A stretch of DNA of 11,820 nt from an uncultured Parabacteroides sp. (lineage in GTDB: Bacteria > Bacteroidota > Bacteroidia > Bacteroidales > Tannerellaceae): NCBI GenBank assembly GCA_947074335.1, contig CAMTPG010000052.1, positions 1 through 11,820 on the forward strand, in the 5' to 3' direction. Positions 4,671 to 11,820 of this stretch are shown piece after piece. Position numbers and translations under genes: made by a program. Every line of letters starts with the position of its first letter. The stretch's first letter is position 1. The notes beneath the pieces were generated by a model. That model was given only the letters and a program-made list of their open reading frames with translations. It had not been told where the DNA came from and searched no databases.

Positions 4671-7013
4671 ATGCAAAAGAATCTGGTTATTGTAGAGTCA
4701 CCTGCAAAGGCGAAAACCATAGAGAAATTTCTGGGTAAAGATTATAAAGTCATGTCGAGTTACGGTCATATCCGTGATTTGAATTCCAAAGAGCTTGGCA
4801 TTGATATTCAACATAATTATGCCCCCGATTATATTGTACCTGCCGATAAGAAAAAGCTGGTAAGCGAACTGAAATCTGAAGCTAAAAAATCGGAAATGGT
4901 CTGGCTCGCATCCGATGAGGACCGCGAGGGAGAAGCCATTGCCTGGCATTTATATGAAGTGCTCGGATTAAAACCGGATAAAACAAAACGCATTGTATTT
5001 CATGAGATTACCAAAGATGCCATCGTGCATGCCATCGAAACGCCGCGTGCCATCGATATTAATCTGGTTGATGCCCAACAGGCACGCCGTGTATTAGATC
5101 GATTAGTAGGTTTTGAGCTTTCGCCGGTATTGTGGCGCAAAGTAAAGCCTGCATTATCGGCCGGACGTGTTCAATCGGTAGCCGTGCGTCTGATTGTGGA
5201 TCGTGAACGTGAAATCAATAATTTTGTCAGTGAAGCTTCGTATCGCATCATTGCCAATTTTATGTTGCCCGATGGTACAACAATCTTAAAAACAGAATTG
5301 AGCCGTCGTTTAAAAGATAAAGAAGATGTAAAAGCTTTTCTGGAAACCTGCAGTAACCATCAGTTCTCGATTGATGAGATTACCAAACGACCGGTAAAAA
5401 AATCGCCGGCACCGCCATTCACTACCTCAACATTGCAGCAGGAAGCGGCCCGCAAACTGGGTTATTCAGTTTCGCAGACTATGTCGATTGCACAGCGTTT
5501 ATACGAATCGGGATACATTACTTATATGCGTACCGACTCGTTCAACCTGAGTGATCTTGCACTGGGTACGGCTAAAGAGGCAATTATATCTACATATGGT
5601 GAGAATTATTATAAATTCCGTCAATATCATACCAAAAGTAAAGGAGCTCAGGAGGCGCACGAAGCAATCCGTCCTACATATATAAGTAATGTAGAAGCCG
5701 GCAATTCGCCTCAGGAAATGAAACTTTACGAATTGATTCGTAAACGTACTATCGCCAGTCAGATGGCCGATGCCGAACTGGAGCGTACAACTATCTCGGT
5801 AGGCATCGACGGTCATACCGAAAAATTTGTGGCAGTAGGCGAAGTGATCCGTTTCGAAGGATTTTTGCAGGTTTATATGGAGAGTAACGATGATGAAAGC
5901 GAAAAGGATCAGGATAATGGTTTATTGCCACCGGTCGAGCTGAATCAGCCTTTAGCCTTGCAGGATATTGTAGCTACCGAGCGTTTTACACAACGTCCGC
6001 CGCGATTTACAGAAGCCAGTCTGGTACGCCGTCTGGAAGAGCTGGGAATCGGTCGCCCGTCAACTTATGCGCCAACGATTCAGACCATTCAGAATCGCGA
6101 ATATGTAATTAAAGGCGATAAAGAGGGAACAGAACGTAACTATACCGTAATTTCTCTGAAAAAGGGAAAAATTACGGAAGCGGAGAAAACGGAAATCGTG
6201 GGTGCCGACCGTAATAAGTTAATCCCGACAGATATAGGAACCGTGGTAAATGATTTTCTGATGGAATTTGTTCCGCAGGTCATGGATTATAATTTCACGG
6301 CCAGCGTTGAAAAAGAGTTCGATGCCGTTGCCGACGGAGATTTAGTCTGGACTACCGCCATCGATAAATTCTACAAAATGTTTCATCCCATTGTGGTAGC
6401 CGCCGCTTCTGTGAAAACAGAACGCAAAGTGGGCGAGCGCCAGCTGGGCGAAGATCCGAAAACCGGCAAACCTGTTTTTGTAAAAATCGGTCGCTACGGT
6501 CCGGTTGTTCAAATCGGAGAAGCGCATCCTGATGATAAAAAAGCTCCGAAACCACAATTTGCCTCTTTGATGAAAGGACAGTCTATTGATACCATCACCA
6601 TCGAAGAAGCACTGAAATTGTTTGATCTTCCGCGTACCATCGGCGAATATGAAGGAAAAGAGATGGTTGCAGCCGTTGGCCGCTTCGGTCCTTTTATTCG
6701 TCACGATGGCAAATTTGTTTCTATCCCGAAAGATCTGAATCCGATGACGATCACGCCGGAAGAATCAATCACACTGATCGAAGAAAAGCGTAAAAAAGAT
6801 GCAGAACGCTTTATCAAGAAATTCGAGGGAGAAGCAGAAATGGAAATCCTGAACGGTCGTTTTGGTCCGTATATTACCTATAAAGGAAAGAATTACCGCA
6901 TTCCGAAAACCATTGAAGCTCCGGCCGATCTGACACTCGAAGAATGTCTGAAGCTTGTAAAGGAAACAGAAGAAAAAGGTCCGACCAAGAAACGGGCTGC
7001 CAAAAAGAAATAA
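4671..7013 (+). CDS. topA: DNA topoisomerase I (type IA)
   Basis: TopA (EC 5.6.2.1) relaxes negative supercoils by cutting one strand through a 5'-phosphotyrosine bond and passing the other. The 780 residues start with a Toprim domain: E9 in VESPAKAKTIEKFLG and the acidic DxD pair D82/D84 in SDEDREGEA, which bind Mg2+. QQARRVLDRLVG (136-147) and SAGRVQSVAVRLI (163-175) are family motifs. The catalytic tyrosine is Y285 in ITYMRTDS. GIGRPSTYAPTI (459-470) is a further core motif. An acidic linker (405-415) sits in the core. The C-terminal part lacks paired cysteines, so the zinc ribbons of E. coli TopA are absent. In their place are repeats of the GR[YF]GP type at about 607, 670 and 729, and the protein ends in a lysine-rich tail (772-780). 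E. coli TopA is 865 residues. The gene appears to be transcribed alone, from a -7 box at 4632 to the terminator at 7029-7064. Confidence 0.98.
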   Translation: MQKNLVIVESPAKAKTIEKFLGKDYKVMSSYGHIRDLNSKELGIDIQHNYAPDYIVPADKKKLVSELKSEAKKSEMVWLASDEDREGEAIAWHLYEVLGLKPDKTKRIVFHEITKDAIVHAIETPRAIDINLVDAQQARRVLDRLVGFELSPVLWRKVKPALSAGRVQSVAVRLIVDREREINNFVSEASYRIIANFMLPDGTTILKTELSRRLKDKEDVKAFLETCSNHQFSIDEITKRPVKKSPAPPFTTSTLQQEAARKLGYSVSQTMSIAQRLYESGYITYMRTDSFNLSDLALGTAKEAIISTYGENYYKFRQYHTKSKGAQEAHEAIRPTYISNVEAGNSPQEMKLYELIRKRTIASQMADAELERTTISVGIDGHTEKFVAVGEVIRFEGFLQVYMESNDDESEKDQDNGLLPPVELNQPLALQDIVATERFTQRPPRFTEASLVRRLEELGIGRPSTYAPTIQTIQNREYVIKGDKEGTERNYTVISLKKGKITEAEKTEIVGADRNKLIPTDIGTVVNDFLMEFVPQVMDYNFTASVEKEFDAVADGDLVWTTAIDKFYKMFHPIVVAAASVKTERKVGERQLGEDPKTGKPVFVKIGRYGPVVQIGEAHPDDKKAPKPQFASLMKGQSIDTITIEEALKLFDLPRTIGEYEGKEMVAAVGRFGPFIRHDGKFVSIPKDLNPMTITPEESITLIEEKRKKDAERFIKKFEGEAEMEILNGRFGPYITYKGKNYRIPKTIEAPADLTLEECLKLVKETEEKGPTKKRAAKKK

Positions 7014-7028
7014 AATAGTGATTCCATA

Positions 7029-7064
7029 AAAAAACCTGCTTAACATTCGCTAAGCAGGTTTTTT
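7029..7064. terminator. Bidirectional intrinsic terminator after topA
   Basis: CCTGCTTA (7035-7042) pairs perfectly with TAAGCAGG (7051-7058) across an eight-base loop, and A6 (7029-7034) pairs with T6 (7059-7064). The run of T after the stem stops topA transcription 16-50 bases past its stop codon. The minus strand has the same form (A-run, stem, T-run), so it could also stop transcripts of the convergent carrier gene that ends at 7257. Confidence 0.9.
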
Positions 7065-7256
7065 ATTATCATTATTTACTACATCTTTTACTATTTCTTT
7101 TATCCGCTTTATTAGTTTATTAGTCTATCAATACGGATCATTCTATTTTGACGAAATCAGAATATGAGTTTATATATATCTGTTTAACCATTCCTGCTGG
7201 TTTGTATTCCTGTCAATACATCAATATAATGAATTCATGCTCCGGCATTCATCGAA
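7065..7256. other. A/T-rich gap between convergent topA and carrier genes
   Basis: I see no gene in this stretch. A tandem direct repeat of TTTATTAG occurs at 7108-7123. A small ATGC-TCCG-GCAT hairpin lies close to the end of the carrier gene, but no T-run follows it on either strand, so it is not a convincing terminator. The minus-strand carrier transcript may run through to the hairpin at 7029-7064. Confidence 0.5.
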
Positions 7257-8858
7257 TTAAAATCCGTCTAATGCGATCAATACTGTCGGGATCAATAAAA
7301 AGAATCCGAGTACAATAAAGAACAACAGAATTTTAAAGAACCATTTCAGCCAGATCTCATAAGGAACACGCGCCAATCCGAGTGCACCCATTAAAACGCC
7401 CGATGTAGGCGTAATCATATTGGTAAATCCGTCGCCAAACTGAAAAGCCAGAACTGTGGCTTGTCGCGAAATCCCGATCACATCCGAAAAAGGAGCCATA
7501 ATCGGCATGGTAAGCGCAGCTTTTGCAGATCCCGATGGAATGATCACATTGATTGATGTCTGAATGAGATACATAATACCCAACGAGGCTATTTTCCCGA
7601 AATCGGCCATCAGTGTAGCCATGCCATGCAAAATCGGATCAATAACACGTCCGTCCTGCAAGATCTGAATAATACCACCGGCCAATCCTACGATTAATGC
7701 GGCTGAAAGCATATCTTTTGCGCCGGTCAGAAACTGGGCAATAATACCATCGGGATTTTCATTGCTTGCAAAACCCGACATCACGCCCATAGCCAGAAAC
7801 ACAGCCGAAATTTCATTCAGATACCAATCATGTCCCATTACACCAATCACCAGAAAAACAATGGTATAAGCCAGCAGATTCAAAATAAAGAACTGATTCG
7901 ATTTACGAAGTCCGAGATAACCGGTCAGCGCAAACAATGCCGTACAGACCGGAACAGCCGGCAAACGCATCAATCGCTCACCCAATTGAACAGAGGTAAA
8001 AGGATAATTCCAGGAAAAGCCCAGAAGAGCGGCCAGAATAAGCAGATAGACCACGCGCGCAGCACGTGTAGTGCGAGTTTCCAGCTCCTCTCCTTCTGCC
8101 TCAGCTTCGCGGTTTCGCCAATAAGCATCTGCCTGATACATGGGCGACCGCTCCGGATTTTTCCGAATACGGCGTGCATAACGCAGCACAATCAAAATCA
8201 GCAATCCTGTCAGCACAAACCAACAGAATAGCCGGTATCCGAATCCGGAGAAAAGCGGCAGATCCGATAAACCCTGTGCGATACCAATAGTAAAAGGATT
8301 CAATACGGCACCCGAAAAACCGATATGTGCCGCGACATACACCATACAAACACCGGTTATCGAATCGTAACCCATCGATATGGCAAGCGGAACAATGATA
8401 ATCACAAAGGCAAGCGTCTCTTCGCTCATGCCGAATATGGCACCGAACAAACTAAAGAGAATTATGACAGAAGCAATCACCAGATTATTTACTCCGATGC
8501 GGCGAAGCAGCGGATTGTTCTCCATGCGGCGAGTCCGCTTCAGAAAATCCAGAATCCCGGTATCGATGGCACGGCTGCTGTTCATAATCTGAAAAGCTCC
8601 GCCGATAATTAACAGAAAAGCGATAATGCCGGCCTGTTTCTCAAAACCTTCCAGCAAAGCACTGAATACCTGCCAGGTTTGTGGCGAAGCTGCAACCGAA
8701 TGAAAAGAGTTATCCACAATAACTGTCCGCATGGATCCGTTTATATCGAGCGTTTCGCGCACATATTCGCCGGCAGGAATTATCCACGACAAAGCGGCAG
8801 CAATTAGAATAACAACGGATATAATGGTATAGGTATGCGGGATTTTATTTAGTTTCAT
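7257..8858 (-). CDS. YfcC/DcuC-family membrane carrier
   Basis: The 533-residue product is a polytopic inner-membrane protein of the C4-dicarboxylate anaerobic carrier (DcuC/YfcC) family, whose members include C4-dicarboxylate carriers and basic amino-acid exchangers. Hydrophobic segments lie near 10-28, 76-93, 125-143, 147-163, 168-188, 208-226, 268-282, 300-316, 322-342, 350-362, 383-400, 424-440 and 505-530. Two re-entrant-like motifs stand out: PSGSAKAALTMPIMAP (441-456) and FGDGFTNMITPTSG (474-487), both typical of this family. EETLAF (146-151) is also a family feature. A charged, Glu/Arg-rich cytosolic loop (228-266) divides the two halves. The substrate cannot be told from sequence: ornithine/arginine-type exchange, peptide or dicarboxylate transport are all open. 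The start at 8858 precedes the first membrane segment with a short basic N-terminus (MKLNK). The gene is convergent with topA and divergent from the secreted peptidase gene, which hints at use of amino acids or peptides. Confidence 0.85.
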   Translation of the reverse strand: MKLNKIPHTYTIISVVILIAAALSWIIPAGEYVRETLDINGSMRTVIVDNSFHSVAASPQTWQVFSALLEGFEKQAGIIAFLLIIGGAFQIMNSSRAIDTGILDFLKRTRRMENNPLLRRIGVNNLVIASVIILFSLFGAIFGMSEETLAFVIIIVPLAISMGYDSITGVCMVYVAAHIGFSGAVLNPFTIGIAQGLSDLPLFSGFGYRLFCWFVLTGLLILIVLRYARRIRKNPERSPMYQADAYWRNREAEAEGEELETRTTRAARVVYLLILAALLGFSWNYPFTSVQLGERLMRLPAVPVCTALFALTGYLGLRKSNQFFILNLLAYTIVFLVIGVMGHDWYLNEISAVFLAMGVMSGFASNENPDGIIAQFLTGAKDMLSAALIVGLAGGIIQILQDGRVIDPILHGMATLMADFGKIASLGIMYLIQTSINVIIPSGSAKAALTMPIMAPFSDVIGISRQATVLAFQFGDGFTNMITPTSGVLMGALGLARVPYEIWLKWFFKILLFFIVLGFFLLIPTVLIALDGF

Positions 8859-8921
8859 GTTTGTTATTGTGTTAAAAAAGAGACAGCCGGCACGGCAATC
8901 CGGTGAGTTTTAATTTGTTTG

Positions 8922-8955
8922 CAAATTTAATAATAAAAATGCAAAGTTAAGCCAA
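8922..8955 (-). promoter_or_regulatory. Candidate promoter of the carrier gene
   Basis: On the minus strand 8929-8922 reads TAAATTTG, an exact TAnnTTTG match. A TTG at 8955-8953 lies 23 bases upstream, at the long end of accepted spacing. A second -7 match, TAACTTTG (8949-8942), lies 20 bases further upstream in an almost repeated context (TTAAnTTTGCA), but has no good -33 box. The leader from the first box to the ATG at 8858 would be about 55 bases. Confidence 0.4.
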
Positions 8956-9002
8956 CAAACACGAATGAGGATGAATTATTTCGGAATGAAAAAGAGGCTT
9001 CA

Positions 9003-9034
9003 TTTGACAATTTGCACCTTTTTTGTTAATATTG
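9003..9034 (+). promoter_or_regulatory. Predicted promoter of the S9 peptidase gene
   Basis: TTTG at 9003-9006 matches the -33 box. After 20 bases, TAATATTG at 9027-9034 matches TAnnTTTG with one mismatch. Transcription would start near 9040, giving a leader of about 25 bases before ATG 9066. The leader is nearly all A and T and has no Shine-Dalgarno sequence. Confidence 0.55.
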
Positions 9035-9065
9035 CATGCTATTTATGATAAAATAAAATTATAAA

Positions 9066-11750
9066 ATGAAGTATTACAAACATTTTGTCACCTTACTCTG
9101 CTTATCTGCCGGCTTCTCGGCTCAGGCACAGCAAAAAAAGGCCATGACTTTCGAAGAGATGGTAAGCTGGGAACGTATCACTTCGCAAAGTATCAGTGAA
9201 AACGGGAAATGGGTAACCTGTAAAATGGAACCCTGGCAGGGCGATGCCACCGTCTTGCTGTACAATGAAAAAGGCGAAGAAAAGGCACGATTCAACCCGG
9301 CCTCACAGGGAGAAATTACCAGCGCATCTACTTATCTGCTGGTAACCAACACGCCGGCCTATGCCGAAACTGAAGAACTGAAGCTTAAGAAAACGGCCAA
9401 AGACAAAATGCCGATGAACAGCCTGACGATTTATAATTTGTCGGGTGGCGAAGAGCTGGTTGATTCGATTCGTTCGTATAAAGCATCGAAAACAGCCGAC
9501 TGGATGGCCTATCAGCGCGGAACCGAAAAAGATTCAACACTGATTGTTCGTTCACTGGATGGCGCACAACAGGATTCGTTCCCGAGAGTTACCGGTTTTG
9601 GTTATGCAAAAAAGGGAAATGTACTTTATTTTATTTCTGATTCTGCTTTATTTACCTTTACTCCCGAAAAAGGCAGTCAGTGCATTTCGGAGACAAAGGG
9701 TGTATACAAAAATATGGCTTTCGATGAAAAGGGCACAAAACTGGCCTATCTGCTTTGTACGGATAAAGATTCGACAGCCACACAAAGCTCGCTTTTCCTT
9801 TCGGTAAATCAACAACCCGGACAGGAAGTGGCAGCAAAAGGCAATACAGCATTTCCGGCGAACTGGGTAATCAGCGAAAATGGTGTGCTTTCGTTTTCAG
9901 AAAATGCAGAACGTCTGTTTTTCGGCACAGCACCCGCACCGCAACAGAAGGATACAATGGTGCTGGCCGAAAATCGTCCGGATGTACAAATCTGGAACTG
10001 GGACGAAGGCATCCAGTATACCATGCAAACCGTGAATAAAAATGCCGAGCTGAAACGTTCATATATGGCTGTCTACTCATTAGAAAGCGGAAAGCTGATT
10101 CAGCTGGCAGATGAGTCTCTGCCTACACTGCAACTGGCCGACGAAGGTAATGCGCCGATCGCATTATTATCTACTACTGCACCTTATGATACAGAACGCA
10201 TGTGGAAAGGTCGCAATTTCTTCGATATCTATACCGTAAATCTGGAAACAGGCGAGCGTAAAGAGATCGCCAAAGCCAATCCGGCAAATATGAGTTTTTC
10301 GCCGAAAGGAAACTATACCTGCTGGTATTCACAACAGGACAGTTCATGGTATACCTATTCGATTGCAACCGGCAAAACCTGTCAGGTTACAACTCCGGCA
10401 ACTTTTCCGGCCTGGAATGAAGAAACCGATGTGCCCGATTATCCCTATCCGTATGGCATGGCCGGCTGGACCAAAAATGATGAAGCGTTGCTGATCCGCG
10501 ATAAGTATGACATCTGGAAATTCAGTCCTACGGCTGCTTATGCGCCCGTCAACCTCACGGTAAACGGTCGCACTACACAAACCACCTACACATTGCTCCG
10601 TCTCGATCGCGAAGAAAGAGCCTTCGATCCGGCAGCAACACAATATTTTACCGGATTCAACCAGGTTACGAAAGGAACCGGATTTTATCAGGGAAAAATC
10701 AACAAACCAACTGCACCGACAGCTTTGCTTACCGGCGATTTCCGCGTAGCAGGTCTCGAAAAAGCAAAGAAAGCAGATGCCGTAATCTATACACAGGAAA
10801 CTTACGAAGAATATCCGGATATCCGCCTGTCGAATCTGAGCTTCAAACGCTCTCTGAAACTGACAGATGGCGGCGCACAACAAGCTGATATTTTGTGGGG
10901 AACAGCCGAGCTGACTTCCTGGATTTCGCTGGATGGTGTTCCGCTGGAAGGTGTGATCTATAAACCGGCCGATTTCGATCCGAATAAAAAATATCCGATG
11001 ATTGTGAATTTCTATGAGCGCAATGCCACAACATTATACAATTATCACATGCCCGGACCGGGACGATCAACAATTGATTATCCGTTTTATATCAGTCAGG
11101 GATTCATCATTTTCAATCCCGATATTCGCTACACAACCGGCTATCCGGGCGAAAGCTGTTATAATTGTGTGATGCCGGGAATTACTGCCATCCTCGAAAA
11201 AGGCTATATTGACGAAAAACGCATGGGCGCACAAGGTCACAGCTGGGGCGGTTATCAGGTGGCATATCTGGCTACACGCACCAACATTTTTGCGGCCATC
11301 GAATCGGGCGCTCCCGTTGTTAACATGTTGAGCGCTTACGGCGGAATTCGCTGGGGAACCGGTTTGAACCGCTCATTCCAGTACGAACACGGACAAAGCC
11401 GCATTGGCGGAAGCATCTGGGAATCGCCATTACAATATATTGAAAACTCGCCGCTGTTTAATATGAATAAGGTGAATACACCGATACTGATTATGCATAA
11501 CGACAACGACGGTCATGTGCCCTGGTATCAGGGAATCGAATATTTCGTTGCCTTGAAACGCTTGCAAAAACCCTGCTGGCTGCTCAATTATGTGAACGAA
11601 CCGCACTGGCCGACGAAATTACCCAACCGTCTTGATTTCCAGAAACGCATGTTCCAGTTCTTTGCCCATTATCTGCAAGGTGCTCCTATGCCGAAATGGA
11701 TGGAAGAAGGCGTTCCTGCCACAGACAAAGATTTCGAACTGGGATATTAA
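9066..11750 (+). CDS. Secreted S9-family (prolyl oligopeptidase-like) serine peptidase
   Basis: The 894-residue product belongs to serine peptidase family S9, whose members cut short peptides, often at the N-terminus or near proline. A Sec signal peptide is clear (MKYYK, hydrophobic 7-18, likely cleavage after AQA at 19-21, mature end QQ), so the enzyme should act in the periplasm. Residues about 27-600 form the beta-propeller with WD-like stretches; RPDVQIWNW (304-312) is typical of a large Bacteroidota subgroup. The alpha/beta hydrolase domain runs from about 615. The nucleophile is S726 in GHSWGGYQ (724-731), with acid D815 in HNDNDGHVP and H847 in NEPHWP. Y650 in NFYER is the probable oxyanion tyrosine. 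There is no type IX secretion C-terminal domain. A CYNC pair (698-701) near the active site is unusual. Exact specificity (dipeptidyl, acylaminoacyl or oligopeptidase) cannot be read from sequence. The gene is divergent from the carrier gene and followed by a strong terminator. Confidence 0.95.
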   Translation: MKYYKHFVTLLCLSAGFSAQAQQKKAMTFEEMVSWERITSQSISENGKWVTCKMEPWQGDATVLLYNEKGEEKARFNPASQGEITSASTYLLVTNTPAYAETEELKLKKTAKDKMPMNSLTIYNLSGGEELVDSIRSYKASKTADWMAYQRGTEKDSTLIVRSLDGAQQDSFPRVTGFGYAKKGNVLYFISDSALFTFTPEKGSQCISETKGVYKNMAFDEKGTKLAYLLCTDKDSTATQSSLFLSVNQQPGQEVAAKGNTAFPANWVISENGVLSFSENAERLFFGTAPAPQQKDTMVLAENRPDVQIWNWDEGIQYTMQTVNKNAELKRSYMAVYSLESGKLIQLADESLPTLQLADEGNAPIALLSTTAPYDTERMWKGRNFFDIYTVNLETGERKEIAKANPANMSFSPKGNYTCWYSQQDSSWYTYSIATGKTCQVTTPATFPAWNEETDVPDYPYPYGMAGWTKNDEALLIRDKYDIWKFSPTAAYAPVNLTVNGRTTQTTYTLLRLDREERAFDPAATQYFTGFNQVTKGTGFYQGKINKPTAPTALLTGDFRVAGLEKAKKADAVIYTQETYEEYPDIRLSNLSFKRSLKLTDGGAQQADILWGTAELTSWISLDGVPLEGVIYKPADFDPNKKYPMIVNFYERNATTLYNYHMPGPGRSTIDYPFYISQGFIIFNPDIRYTTGYPGESCYNCVMPGITAILEKGYIDEKRMGAQGHSWGGYQVAYLATRTNIFAAIESGAPVVNMLSAYGGIRWGTGLNRSFQYEHGQSRIGGSIWESPLQYIENSPLFNMNKVNTPILIMHNDNDGHVPWYQGIEYFVALKRLQKPCWLLNYVNEPHWPTKLPNRLDFQKRMFQFFAHYLQGAPMPKWMEEGVPATDKDFELGY

Positions 11751-11777
11751 TTAAATCCCGCCGAATTAAATTATATT

Positions 11778-11815
11778 ATCAGTCATTCCGCAACCGGAAT
11801 GGCTGATTCTTTTTT
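11778..11815 (+). terminator. Intrinsic terminator of the S9 peptidase gene
   Basis: A 13-bp stem (11778-11790 with 11795-11807, one G-T wobble) has a four-base CAAC loop. It is followed by TCTTTTTT (11808-11815). It starts 27 bases after the peptidase stop codon and is a textbook plus-strand rho-independent terminator. Confidence 0.93.
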
Positions 11816-11820
11816 ATAGC

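Noticed and set aside
7108..7123. Tandem TTTATTAG repeat in the topA-carrier gap
   Set aside because: Two copies of an 8-bp A/T-rich unit are expected by chance or slippage and have no link to a gene.
7225..7256. Small hairpin after the carrier stop codon as its terminator
   Set aside because: The ATGC/GCAT stem is only 4 bp and no T-run follows on the minus strand. The hairpin at 7029-7064 is a better minus-strand terminator.
9066..9131. Possible lipoprotein signal in the S9 peptidase (C12 after LL)
   Set aside because: The residues before C12 (T-L-L) do not form a lipobox and the hydrophobic stretch before it is too short. A normal signal peptidase I site (AQA, 19-21) fits better.

Overview
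The window reads as ordinary chromosomal DNA of an anaerobic or microaerophilic member of the Bacteroidota, most likely of the order Bacteroidales. Four things point there. Upstream regions carry the Bacteroidetes-type promoter pattern (TTG/TTTG near -33 and TAnnTTTG near -7). Start codons sit behind A/T-rich leaders without a Shine-Dalgarno sequence. The gene types fit: meso-diaminopimelate dehydrogenase, an A-type flavodiiron protein, a YfcC-family carrier and a large secreted S9 peptidase. Base composition is moderate and looks uniform. I see no insertion sequence, prophage, tRNA, rRNA or CRISPR array.

Layout. Positions 1-380 are non-coding as far as I can tell. They hold a tandem 22-bp repeat with nested inverted repeats (137-202), a weaker dyad (85-117) and a good promoter (321-351). 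From there four plus-strand genes run with gaps of only 16-25 bases: ddh (381-1277), lgt (1294-2121), a flavodiiron protein gene (2140-3333) and nagB (3359-4171). A strong hairpin terminator that works on both strands (4195-4225) closes this likely operon. On its other side lies a small minus-strand gene for an 87-residue TPR protein (4246-4509). This is divergent from topA (4671-7013), which ends at a second bidirectional terminator (7029-7064). A minus-strand YfcC-family carrier gene (7257-8858) converges on topA. It is divergent from a secreted S9 serine peptidase gene (9066-11750), which ends at a third terminator (11778-11815).

How the genes fit together. The first operon mixes envelope building (Ddh for the diaminopimelate of peptidoglycan, Lgt for lipoprotein lipidation, NagB at the branch between amino sugars and glycolysis) with an O2- or NO-reducing flavodiiron enzyme, so it may tie envelope supply to life under oxygen exposure. 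TopA is housekeeping. The divergent peptidase and carrier genes suggest peptide breakdown in the periplasm beside amino-acid or carboxylate transport in the inner membrane.

I did not find a clearly new multi-gene system here. The most unusual non-coding signal is the 22-bp repeat/hairpin array upstream of ddh. The most unusual gene context is the flavodiiron gene inside an envelope operon.
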